Below are positions 10,094 through 20,068 of a DNA stretch of 64,000 nt, in pieces. The translations under genes and the position numbers were made by a program. The notes under the pieces were generated by a model. The model was not told the origin of the DNA. It was given only the letters and a program-made list of their open reading frames with translations, and did not search any database. How positions within the stretch are numbered: the first letter of the stretch is position 1; each line of letters opens with the position of its first letter. Where the stretch lies: contig NHNW01000010.1 of NCBI GenBank assembly GCA_002786025.1, forward strand, positions 744,001 to 808,000, read 5' to 3'. This DNA is from Zasmidium citrigriseum. Lineage: Eukaryota > Ascomycota > Dothideomycetes > Mycosphaerellales > Mycosphaerellaceae.

Positions 10094-11668
10094 TCATAAC
10101 TGATCCTTCGAAGCCTCCTGAGTAGTTTCAAAAGGCTTCTGCGCATAACTCACGTACCTGTTCGCAATCACATCGAGTCAGACCAATTTCCACATACAGT
10201 CATACCCACGGCTCCTCCACCACCCGAGGAAAAGACAAACCAAAATCCTCCTGCCTCCTCGTCCCGCAAGCCAAAAAGCCAATTCGAACGAGTAAATCTC
10301 CCGAAAAGCAAGAATTCAAAAGAAGAGAATACGGATAGAACAGGATCAAACTCACATCGGCAACCAAACACAATCTCCTCTGCGGCTGAGTTCCTCTCTG
10401 ACTCCTTCGAAGAAAGTGTCGACTTCGTCTTTAGTCCACTTCAACACCCGCGTAAAGAACCCCATCCCAATCGCCGGCAACCCCTCCCTCAGAGTCTCCA
10501 TCTCAAAGACGCCCGCTTCCTTCATTCGTTTGTCTTTGGGCCAGCCGCCGATGGGGACTTTGTAGGTGCGCTCGGTGATGTTTGTGAAACCGGCGAGTTC
10601 GAGGTAGTCGGGCCATTTCTTGGGGGCGTGGAGGTCCCGCGAGAGATGGGCGCAGCCTTCGGTTAGGTAGGTAAAGAATTCGGCGAGTTTGGAGGGAGGC
10701 GGGAGGTAGTGTGGGGGGTTGGCGCTGTGGGGTGGGTTTGTGAGGCTGTTGATGGGTGGTGGATTAGTTGGGTTTGGTGATGGGGATGGGGACGAACTCT
10801 GCTAATTCGATCCAGCCGCCGGGTTTCAGTGCTGCGAAGGACTTGCGGCAGAGTTCTGGCCAGTTTGATACGGCGGTGGAATTGAAACGGTTGTGGATGA
10901 AGTCGAATTGGTGCGTGTAGGCCCAGTCGTCGTCCCAGTCGTCGATTTCGAATTGCACGTTCTCTGGCACGAAGGAGGGTTGGATCTTTGAGAGATCTGT
11001 TCCGATGATCTCGGCTGAGGGATATTGATCTCCCATGTCGATGCACCAACTTCCAGTTCCTGTACCCAGGTCGAGGATATGTTGAGGATCTTTCACTGGT
11101 GCTAGGTGGAGACGGTCTTCCAGTATGAGTTTGTACCAGTGGTGTTTCATTTCTTCTCGTTCTTTCTCGGGCTCGTCGTTGCTGGGCATCTTAGCTCTGA
11201 CACCGGCTTTTGGGAAATCTGAGGGGCCATCCTACGGAGTGAGGTACTTCCCAGCATGATATGCGTCTAAGGCACCGTCAGAGAGATGAGTTGTGTCAGG
11301 ACGAGGTCGCGCTACGCACGATAACGGCGGCCATTCTCCCAGTTCTAAAGAGATTCCATGTCAGAGACAAGTCGACAATGAAGACGCGATTTGTACGCAC
11401 ATAGGCTGTGATACTCGAACTCAGGCTCGTCAACTCGCTATCTTCGTCATTCTGTCCATGGCAAGTCAGGCGCTGCTCTATAGCCCAGTCCATATGTCTC
11501 CAGAGCTGTAGTCTTCTCTTGAAGCCGGCAAAGGACAGAAGAGGTTTCCTTTGATCCAACGACATATCGATTCTGCTGCGAGCTCTGTCGACTCACCTGA
11601 GAAACTTCCTGGTCCACATAGTCGTGGTCCACTTCGAGATGCTCTTCTTCAGCGGGATTTTGCGACAT
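10094..11668 (-). CDS. LaeA-like SAM-dependent methyltransferase
   Basis: Class I methyltransferase of the fungal LaeA/TAM group, 338 aa from seven exons: 11668-11597, 11451-11401, 11344-11320, 11266-11236, 11181-10798, 10745-10356, 10157-10094. Every junction keeps frame and restores conserved blocks: SSSITAY, ENGRRYHAY, GKYLTPNDE, then SAM motif I ILDLGTGTGSWCIDM (about residues 95-109), GTDLSKIQPSFVPENVQFE, the post-motif DFIHNRF, LKPGGWIELADL, and a C-terminal YVSYAQKP. An internal ATG at 11187-11189 falls inside intron 4 and is not the start. Members act in the nucleus or cytosol as regulators or tailoring enzymes of secondary metabolism; the substrate is unknown and no biosynthetic cluster surrounds it. 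Divergent from the prolyl-hydroxylase-like gene. Confidence 0.88.
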
Positions 11669-12236
11669 TACGAGAAATGTGAAGACTGCAGTGACAGCAA
11701 ATAACGAAACTCGAAATCAAACAATCTGTGTGAGAGAGAAAAGAAGATACCACCTCCTCCAAACCTCGCCAGCACCCACAAGGCCCGCATCGTCTATCTC
11801 GAGACGAATGGGTCCATTTCGCACACTACCGGCAGTGCCGGCGTTGCCAGATGACATCTCGCCATTGGGCCAGTATCCGCGAGCGTGGTCGTCTAGACTG
11901 CGGCGCGAACAGCGACCCTGGCCGGCATTTCGTGTTTGTTGTTGTCGAGAGGGTCGGTTAACAGCTGTCTTGCATGAAGTGTCATGCGAGAAACCCCGGC
12001 CCATCCGTGAACCTTGGAGAGTGGCTCCACTCGCCGAGGCGCGTTCCGGGGACTTTTCTTGCTTGGACATTGCTGATGAATGTGAACTTCATCATCAAAG
12101 CAAAGAAGGGAGAAGGGAAGAGATGAAGTGGAAAGCGGATCGATGAAGAATTGCAGACGCCTCTCGATGGACGACTGAAAGTTCGCGGCAGCCACCAACT
12201 CAATCTCTCCTTCCTGCTTGGCAACCCGGAGCCAAG
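11669..12236. promoter_or_regulatory. Shared promoter of methyltransferase and dioxygenase genes
   Basis: A 568-bp gap between divergent start codons. ORFs inside it on both strands are short and look random. No recognised operator motif. Confidence 0.4.
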
Positions 12237-13088
12237 ATGGCAGGGGAAACTTTCAGATATCGAACTGTTTTGGAGGTCGCCGTCATTGCTGCTATCATCT
12301 ACTTCTTGGTCGGAAGTCCCGGATTGTCGACGAGCAACACCAATGGAAGCGACTCTACAAGACATCATGAGGTCCCACTTGCAAAAGCCAAGATCGAACA
12401 ACTGGTGTATCCATCCAAAGATCTGAGATGTCCACGCCACGACTACGATGTTCACATCTTCTCGACGAGTCCACTGGTACTGTATATTGATGGATTCCTG
12501 TCTGATGAGGAGGTCGACCATCTGATTGCAGAGAGCGAGGACAAGTGGAATGTGTCGACTGTGAGCAACGAGGGCAAGGAGATGGTTGATGATAGCGTAC
12601 GAAAGTCTGAGAAGGCTGCTATTGCTCGAGATACGACAGTTCAGTGCATCGAACAACGAGCATTGTCATTCCAGGGCTGGCCGCAGGAGACTTTCATCGA
12701 ACGGCTCTGGACGCAGCGGTACAATGTCAGTGGGCACTATGCGTTGCATTACGACTGGGGCATGGCGACGAAGCAATCGAGGAGAGTGAGTAGCTTTATG
12801 GTGTATTTGAAAGGAGACTGTGAGGGTGGCGGGACCAACTTCCCAAGACTTGAAGTGCCGAAGGAGCAGAAGTGGTGCGAGTTTGTCGAATGCGGTGGCT
12901 CAGATGATGTCGAGGGAGTGACCTTCAAGCCTAAGAGAGGCAATGCGGTCTTCTGGATGAACTTCGATGCTGATGGGAGAGGGTATAAGGAGACCATCCA
13001 CGCTGGTATGCCAGTGAAGTCAGGTCAGAAGATCGGTTTGAATATCTGGTCGTGGTATCAAGCTGGCCACAAGATACCAGAGTCATAG
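12237..13088 (+). CDS. Prolyl 4-hydroxylase-like 2OG-Fe(II) dioxygenase, membrane-anchored
   Basis: Intronless 283-aa protein. One N-terminal membrane segment (about residues 11-28, VLEVAVIAAIIYFLVG) suggests a type II ER/Golgi protein with a luminal catalytic domain. The P4Hc domain covers about residues 80-273. Iron ligands are visible as H171-x-D173 in HYALHYDWG and the distal H255 in ETIHAG, with K265 ten residues later as the expected 2-oxoglutarate carboxylate anchor. The length fits the single-domain fungal P4H alpha-subunit-like family that hydroxylates proline or related residues on target proteins. Its target is not known. A proline-rich wall protein encoded 3 kb away is an attractive but untested candidate. 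Confidence 0.9.
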   Translation: MAGETFRYRTVLEVAVIAAIIYFLVGSPGLSTSNTNGSDSTRHHEVPLAKAKIEQLVYPSKDLRCPRHDYDVHIFSTSPLVLYIDGFLSDEEVDHLIAESEDKWNVSTVSNEGKEMVDDSVRKSEKAAIARDTTVQCIEQRALSFQGWPQETFIERLWTQRYNVSGHYALHYDWGMATKQSRRVSSFMVYLKGDCEGGGTNFPRLEVPKEQKWCEFVECGGSDDVEGVTFKPKRGNAVFWMNFDADGRGYKETIHAGMPVKSGQKIGLNIWSWYQAGHKIPES

Positions 13089-13286
13089 CACGAATACAAC
13101 CTGCAATCAGTACGCTCAAGGAAGCAATTCGATCTCATTAATTCAAGATCGTGATCTAATCAATGAACACTGTTGGTATCTCAAATTCAAAACTTTCGAA
13201 CTTCACTTCGCCCCTATTCACTCAGCAAAGCACATCTCACAGGAATAGAGATCATTTCTCCAAAGAAACAAAAGAAAACCACATCC

Positions 13287-14582
13287 TCAACCCTCAATAT
13301 CCTCCAACTCAATCAACAGATTCGGCGCATACTGCGCACCCCCATCCTTCCAAACCGTAATACTCCTAATGCCCTTCCTTCCAAGCAAAACCCCATGCTG
13401 AATCAACATCCAACAAACGCCCGCAACGTTCGGACTCGCAACCAGCGCCTCAAAGCCCTTATGCTCAGGCGTCAAGGTCTTGCCTGGCCACACCGGCGCC
13501 TGCTTCGCGGCATCGAGGAGTTTGTTATCTTTGAGCACAGCTTTGATGAGGTTTTTAGTGGCGTCATTTTGAATGTTGCGCCGGAAGATGAAGTGGAGGT
13601 TGTGAGCGGGGGTTAGGGAGGCCCAGGTTAACGCATTGATGTCGGACCATTGCCTTAATTTAGGGAGGGGGAGGGGTTTGTTGCTGTACATAAGGTCAAT
13701 CAAGACATATCCAGGTATCTGGAGGATGGAGGGGCTCACGCGGCGTCTTTGAAGGGATCCTTCGCGGCTTTGCCGTTCGCTGCTTTGTATGCGGGCGAGT
13801 AGTTGTCGTTGGCCATGAGGATGCCCTGGTCGGGCCAGTAGACGTTGGCGTATTCGCCTCGCGTGGGCTAAGAACATCTCGTTAGCTATTGTCGTCACTC
13901 GAAGGCAAGGCTGAACTTACATAGTAAGTAACACCACCCCTCTGCGTCTCCTTCTGATGCACCCACATCCTCTGCTTCCCACCCGTCAAGTCCGTTCCAA
14001 TTCTCTCAGCCAGTCCATCACACTTTTCAACCACATCCATCAGTATCAGCTCGTACACAAAAGGCACATACGACGACTCACCGTCCTCGTAACGTGCGAA
14101 TAATCCTTCGCATCATCATTCTCCTTGACCTCCCTAACCCAACCCCATTCCTCCAGCTGCTCAATCCTCGACCACGGCGACGTAGCCGCAGCTCCAGCAT
14201 GAGAGGGATCCTTCAACGCACAGAGAAGTTTCTTACCTTTGGTTTTCGCTTGCTTGTAGTCGCGGTCGAGGAAAGGAATCCTCTTGTCAAGCCAGGTCGT
14301 GGTCCCATCGTCCGAGCGCTTCTTGGTATCCTTGGATCCTTGCTGCAGTGTCTTCCAATCCTGAGTTCGGTCTCCAGTCACAAGTTGGCCAGCTCCATCG
14401 ACTCCAATCTCCGTTGCATTCACAACGGTGACAGCAGCCTCTCGAACCAGTCCATTCGACTTGAGATTCGAAAAGAGAAACGGCATCAGAACCGCACCAA
14501 AACCCAGAGCAAACACCAGCAACACCGGCAGATGACCCCAGAACCACCGGCTCTGCCATCCTGTACGACCCGCCATCGCCAT
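13287..14582 (-). CDS. Single-pass membrane hypothetical protein
   Basis: Not recognised. Four exons (14582-14082, 14022-13921, 13867-13740, 13683-13287) give 375 aa; all introns are 53-59 nt and phase-consistent. Residues about 12-35 form one strong membrane helix (FWGHLPVLLVFALGFGAVL), followed by a soluble region with a helical stretch rich in Lys/Asp and a C-terminal domain containing QRGGVTYY, RGEYANVYWPDQG and APNLLIELEDIEG. No catalytic motif is evident. The start could be either of two ATGs (14582 or 14576). The multi-exon coding signal is strong, so the gene is real though function is unknown. Confidence 0.75.
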
Positions 14583-15711
14583 CTCCCGGCAGCACAAAGC
14601 CGCACAAAGAAGAAAAACGTGGGCTTGTGATCTAGAAGTCGAGGAACTTTCGGATCCTCTTTGTGTCGCAGGGAGCAAGAGCTAGACTCGTCGGTCGGTC
14701 GATGTCGAACCTGCAGTAGTGTTATTGTCTTGTCTTTGGAGGGATCCTTGTTGTTGTATTAGAGGTGTGTCTTTTGGAATTGTCGCGGTTTGTCTTTGGA
14801 TCGTCGACTCTGAGAGTTGCTGCAGGGTGGACACTTTTGATCCGGCCATCATGTGCTTCGTTCGGCAGACCTAGCATGTGCACAGGACTGAGGCGCTGGC
14901 CGTCGGGACAACGTGCACGTTGCGAAGATGCGCTGTACGGTCATCGTCAACGTATGTCAGGCTGCGAGCCCATAAGGCTGCCTTGCTCGAGGATGTGTTC
15001 GTTGTGAACGGCCAGACTTGGTGCTTTCGTGGATACTAAAATCCAGTGGCGATGTTGAAGCAATATTCACCCTGAGAAGGCATGGAGAGTAGAGACTAGA
15101 CAAGAATACAGAACTCACTACATACTACATAAGCATCTCGTTCGTCTTCGTCGGGGCCGGTAATAGAGCAAAGAATACAGAAAACAAGCGTACCTGTCCG
15201 CCAGGCACTCTCTCAGGGCACGACCGCAAACACCATAGAGAAAACATGTCATATGCCCATCTTGTAGCATCGTACCCATCGTCTCGCCCTGTCGCTGAAC
15301 TGTTTTCCACGACTGCGGTCAAGTCAGCCATGCAGGATGTTACAATCCATATTGCTTGCCTTAAGAAACGCCTCGTCCCATACGCATCAAAATGTCCCCG
15401 AGAGTCCGAGCTTTGTCGTCCTCATTTCCCCCAAGCCCTCGACGTGCTCCCTTCGTCTATTAGTGCCATACTTCTGGCTCGTCTCGTTTCGTCTTCCAAG
15501 GATAATGTAGCCGTCTCCAAGAATCTGACTTGGGTCGCGCCGGTGAGAAGCTTCATATGTAAAGACTTCGCTCAATTTGTTCCGTAAAGCACAAACGCCC
15601 TCCGGCTAAAAGCATCGACGCCGACCGCTGATATTGGCTGGTGTGGCATCACTGCTGAATGGCAGTCTAGCTGTATGCCCTGCAACTTCATCAATCTGAT
15701 GGCGTGAGGGT
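14583..15711. other. Intergenic region, nothing recognised
   Basis: The upstream side serves the membrane hypothetical gene; the downstream side is the 3' flank of the phosphatase gene. Small ORFs here show no domain or splice support. Confidence 0.45.
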
Positions 15712-17405
15712 TTAGTAACTTTGTGGGAATTGACTAGCAGGCTGTTCCGAGGTCAGTATGACATTGGATCCAAGAGATAGCATCAAGACTTACTGGGCTG
15801 TTCAGCATGCTCTGTCGTTTGTTCCGTCCCTTCTTGATATGACTCTTCAGGGCACTGGAGTCAAGAGGCTTCAGGAGTTCGAATGAACACAGCAACTCGG
15901 CCGAGACGCTCATAACAGCTCCCCAGTTGTCGAATTCACCGCAGTACTTGAGACAGGTCAGCAATCATCAAACAACCAGACTTGGGGACTAGACTTACAT
16001 TTGGAGCGGAGAAGACGGTTACCAGAATTCGTTCATTGAAGAATTCATACCCATCTTCAACCACCATGTGAGCTCTGCACACAAGATCGAAGTCGTGCTT
16101 CTGCAAGAACTCCATAATGACCTTCTTCCCAAAGCAGTAGCTAACACCTCTTTCATTGGCCTCCCAATCTGCTTCCATGTCAGCCGGATCGGACCATAGC
16201 AGGTCATTCAGCAATCCATAGTCAGGGACGTCTGTCGGCCTGGCGATGCCTCGAATGTCGTCCATGTGAGACAAAGATGGGGAGAGACCACCGTGGACAC
16301 AGAAGATCTTGCCAGCAACAATAGCTGCGATGGGAAGAGTATTGAACGTGTCTACGAAGGTCTTCCACACCTTCACGTTGCATCTGCGTTTGCATTCGTC
16401 GTAGAAGCCGTAGACGCGAGTGACGTTGGCGCATTCGTGGTTGCCCCTGAGCAAGAAGAAGTTTTCCGGGAATCGCAATTTGTAGCACAAGAGGAGCAAA
16501 ATCGTTTCCAAGCTCTGCTTCCCTCGATCGACGTAATCCCCCAGAAAGAGATAGTTGCTGTTAGGTGGAAACCCGCACATTTCGAACATACGAATGAGAT
16601 CCGTGTACTGGCCATGTACATCGCCAACAATCTTCACCGGCGGTGACAGTTCCAGGAGCGCGGGCTGCGAGAGGAACAGTTCTCGTGCAGCATTACAGAT
16701 GGCGGTGATTTCGGCGTTCTTGAGACAGACAGTCTTCGTTACCTTACCAGCGTAACCTGCGTCCACAAGACGCTTAATCATGTCATCGAGGTCGGATGTC
16801 TTTAGCGCGCCAATGTCCATATTGCCAGACCCAGAACGAGTGTCTGGTTCCGAGGCGATGGCTAGAGCTGCGGCCGCGCCTTGACTCGGCACGCTCTTCT
16901 TGATCAGAATGGACTCCATGGGTTCCTTGTTGTGCGACTGGTGGATGTTTCCCTGCGGAGGTGCATCTGAGACTGCGTCAACTTCCCCACTTCGCTGCGC
17001 CTCCTCGATCTCGCTGTGTCCGCCGCCTACGGTAGCCGACATAGTGGGCGAGGGTGGCGGCTGTTGCTCGTCTTCATCTGCCAAGCTCCCCCTGCGAGGT
17101 GTGTCTGAAGAAAGATTCCTCGAGTGCCTCTTGTCCGACTTGCCACTAGTAGCGGATTTCATCGACTGCGCATCGTTGTTGTCTGCGCTGGGGGTAGAGT
17201 CACCCGCCAGCTGCGTCGATGATGCTCGCGGGCTGTCTGTGGATAGCTTCGTGGGCATCTTTGAGCGCATTGCGCTACGGAACGAGCGAGTAGATTCCTT
17301 GGTATCTGACTTGCTGAAGGACGGGTACGAGTCGAGACTGGGCCCAGTTGGCGTCTGCGAGCCGTTGCTCTTGCCATCCTTCTCTTTTGACGGCTGGTTA
17401 CCCAT
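15712..17405 (-). CDS. PPZ1: PPZ-type serine/threonine protein phosphatase
   Basis: PP1-related phosphatase with a long N-terminal extension, 529 aa. Exons 17405-15999, 15946-15794 and 15741-15712. The protein starts [10 protein letters not shown], with Gly2 suited for N-myristoylation, as in yeast Ppz1/Ppz2. Residues to about 200 are Ser/Thr/Pro-rich and likely disordered. The catalytic core carries all metal and substrate motifs: [27 protein letters not shown], a [14 protein letters not shown] block, and SAPNYCGEFDN, the last restored exactly by intron 1. Known role of the family: salt and pH homeostasis, potassium transport control and cell-cycle regulation, via Hal3-type inhibitors. The short last exon encodes PASQFPQSY. 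Confidence 0.94.
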
Positions 17406-18317
17406 GCTGGCCAGGTGATATCAAGATGGATAGGATTGTTTGACGCGCGTGCGCAAGCCAAGAGGATAGGTGGTGTCTGATAAGCTATAGATGGTCCAGT
17501 GATGCGCTCTTGTCGTCGCCAATGCTAAGGCGGGCGGAAGAGTCGGGCCAGGTAAGCCAGACAGTGGGCTTGCGCGGAGGCGGATGCTATTGTCTTTGCA
17601 TGTAGGGGGTGGTGGCCTGCTCCGCCAGTGAGGGTGTCGAGGGCTGGTGGAGGGTCCGTCTGGTCTCGCCGGCGGGCCAGAGTGGTGGTGCGATCGAGTG
17701 GTATCAAGGATGGGCGGTGGGCGCGATGGCGGTGGGCGGGCGGCGGTCGATGTCGGGGGGTGTCGTGGTGGCGCAGGCGGTGGTTATGAGAAGAAGATGA
17801 AGCTCACAGCATGCGATGGATCCAAATTCGGTCTAGACTCTGGCCTCGCGCGGAGTCATCACGCAGCTGAAAGGCCGGCAACAATCGGTTTGCGCCGGCG
17901 ATAACCACACAAACGGCGGCAGGCAGGCAAGCAGCGGCGGGAGGCTGAGATGGCGTCAGGTGTTTACTGCGATCTCTCTCGTCGCCGTGAGGGTCCAGTT
18001 CACGCAAAGTGGCAGACGGCGACCAGGATGCCCTGGGAGGTCACTCTCCCTCCACAACTCCTCAAACGTCAAGCCGCGCCGCCTGCATCACTGCGGAGAC
18101 GACACGCAACTCGCATTCCTGTCAGCGAGCCCCTTTCTTACCTCACTAATCGCATCATCACATGCTATTTGCCTCTCACTTATCAAGCGATTGCTTCCTT
18201 CGAAAATGGTCATACCGATCAATCATGTGTTGGAGACAAACGCAAAGCCTTGAAACTCGTGATGATTTCGGTTGCAGGCTCGCTAAGATGAGAGCACACA
18301 AAGTCTGTATCGTAGTC
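17406..18317. promoter_or_regulatory. PPZ1 upstream region with G-rich tract
   Basis: 912 bp between the PPZ1 start and the COX10 stop. 17709-17785 is strikingly G-rich on the + strand with runs GGG/GGGGGG, giving quadruplex potential in the PPZ1 promoter. No gene supported. Confidence 0.4.
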
Positions 18318-19796
18318 CTACAATTTCTCCTCTTCCCATTCGTCGAGATCGTCTTCTCCAAACACACTGGCCCATACCCGGCTCCACAGGCCCTTCTTCT
18401 GTACCATGGCAAGGACAAGCACAATGGGCAATTGCCATACACTCGCCCAGAATAAGGCCCTCGCAGACCCTTTCTCCGCGTTGTATCTCCACATCCTGAT
18501 TGCTTCCCGCAACATCCACGCATTGATGACACTGCTGGTAGCAACGAACGCCGGATCCGTCACTTGGTAGTAGCTCAGTCCGGCGCAGATGGGGAACATG
18601 GCAAAGCTATACCGTAACGACACTCGAGCCGCCATTGGTATGTTGGACGATGTGAGCATCTTGTACCCAGCGCCGGCGTATTCATGCCGCACTCCGTATG
18701 AGAGTGCGAAGAAGTGAGGAAACTGCCAGGCGAAGAGTAAAGCCGCGATCAGCCACCCTCCGATAGCCTGCTCTGTGAACAGAAGCTCCTTGAACTCCTT
18801 CGCGATAGAGTCGAAGTCTGTCAGGGATGCGTCCGTGGAGCTGTACTGGCCCGCCGCCGCACACCATCCCATGAGTGGTGGTATTGCTCCTACGATGGCT
18901 CCAACCCAGGTATTGACTGGGTGCATCCTCTTGGAGAATGTGTAGGCAAAGCCGTAGAGCGCAATGTTGCTGGCACCCAGTATGGCCGTCGTGGGATTTA
19001 CTCCATACCACAGTAGACCAGTGCCAAAGATGCCAGTCGCAATTGCGAACAGCACTGCCGCTCTCTTCGTGAGCAACCCTCGCACCAGAGGCCGATTCTT
19101 CGTCCTGCTCATCTTCGCATCGTGCTCCGTCTCGAAAAGCATGTTCAGCGCATTGGCTGAAGCAATGCATGAGAATGTCCCAGTTGTAAGGAACAGTAGT
19201 GTGAGGGTGCTCAACGACGGCGCGTCTGTGACCGAAGTGCTGAGCAGTGCGGGCACGGGGTATATAGAATACGACGCTGTAGTCGTGAGGACGATAAGGA
19301 AAGCCAGTCGTGGCTTGGATAAGGCAAGATACGTCGAGATCAGCCTTCGTAGTGACTTCGCAGGCGCCGCTGCAGCATCTCGGGATAATGTGGATGACGC
19401 ATCTGGTGGGAGCGGTTTATCTGCATCCGCAATTGCGGCAGCCGCTTTTAATCGTTTCCGTCGGCGATGTGGTGGTTCCTCGGCGAGTGTTGATGCTGCC
19501 CCTTGGGATGCAGCAGGTATCGCATCTTGTGCCTCTCGCAGTCCTTCTCTAGCCGACTGAACACTCTTCAACACCTCCGGCTCCTGTCCTCTGCTTGCTC
19601 GAAACGCGTTCGCCCAAAAGAATCTCTTGTCAACCTCCTCATCTTTCCCAATGGCTACCTGCCTCGCCCGGACTGCCTTGGAGAAGGGTCGTCTCGTAGT
19701 TCCATTTTGTCGGGCAATGCGCCTCGCGCATCTCAAACAAATGGATCCGGCATCGAGAGTAATTGACGACGCCGCGAGAGGCAGGCGCAGAAGCAT
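18318..19796 (-). CDS. COX10: Protoheme IX farnesyltransferase, mitochondrial (heme O synthase)
   Basis: UbiA-family prenyltransferase of the inner mitochondrial membrane that converts heme B to heme O for cytochrome c oxidase. Single exon, 492 aa. The N-terminus is Arg/Ser/Ala-rich without acids, a mitochondrial presequence, followed by a variable linker to about residue 150. The transmembrane domain begins STYLALSKPRLAFLIVLTTT. The polyprenyl-diphosphate/Mg site is ALNMLFETEHDAKMSRTKNR, with a second site around FTYSKRMHP-type and LLFAWQFPHFFALSYG residues. The C-tail is acidic (DDLDEWEEEKL). Head-to-head with RAD2, with a 272-bp shared promoter. Confidence 0.95.
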   Translation of the reverse strand: MLLRLPLAASSITLDAGSICLRCARRIARQNGTTRRPFSKAVRARQVAIGKDEEVDKRFFWANAFRASRGQEPEVLKSVQSAREGLREAQDAIPAASQGAASTLAEEPPHRRRKRLKAAAAIADADKPLPPDASSTLSRDAAAAPAKSLRRLISTYLALSKPRLAFLIVLTTTASYSIYPVPALLSTSVTDAPSLSTLTLLFLTTGTFSCIASANALNMLFETEHDAKMSRTKNRPLVRGLLTKRAAVLFAIATGIFGTGLLWYGVNPTTAILGASNIALYGFAYTFSKRMHPVNTWVGAIVGAIPPLMGWCAAAGQYSSTDASLTDFDSIAKEFKELLFTEQAIGGWLIAALLFAWQFPHFFALSYGVRHEYAGAGYKMLTSSNIPMAARVSLRYSFAMFPICAGLSYYQVTDPAFVATSSVINAWMLREAIRMWRYNAEKGSARALFWASVWQLPIVLVLAMVQKKGLWSRVWASVFGEDDLDEWEEEKL

Positions 19797-20068
19797 TGGG
19801 GAGGTGCGATGGGCGGCATGTGGTTCGTGGGAGCAGCGGGATCAGTTGTTGAAGTCTTGATGTCAAGACGCGGAAACATTCGGCGATCTCGCCTTGACTT
19901 GCCAGCACTTCTCTCCGAGCCGATATTGATCACGTGCTGTCGCGCTGACCTCGCCTCCAGATCTTCAATACGTCACTGAGCCATCGCACGGTCGAGTCAC
20001 CCTTCACCTTCACCTTTCTCTGGCAACCGCACTCTACCCCGACATGATCCTGCTTCTCGCCGCTCGAG
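19797..20068. promoter_or_regulatory. Bidirectional COX10/RAD2 promoter
   Basis: Only 272 bp separate the two divergent start codons, so both genes must share control sequences. CT/AC-rich stretch before the RAD2 ATG; no TATA box seen. Confidence 0.5.

Noticed and set aside
10764..11189. ATG at 11187-11189 as start of the methyltransferase
   Set aside because: It lies inside intron 4; upstream exons restore the conserved SSITAY, ENGRRYHAY and GKYLTPNDE blocks in frame.
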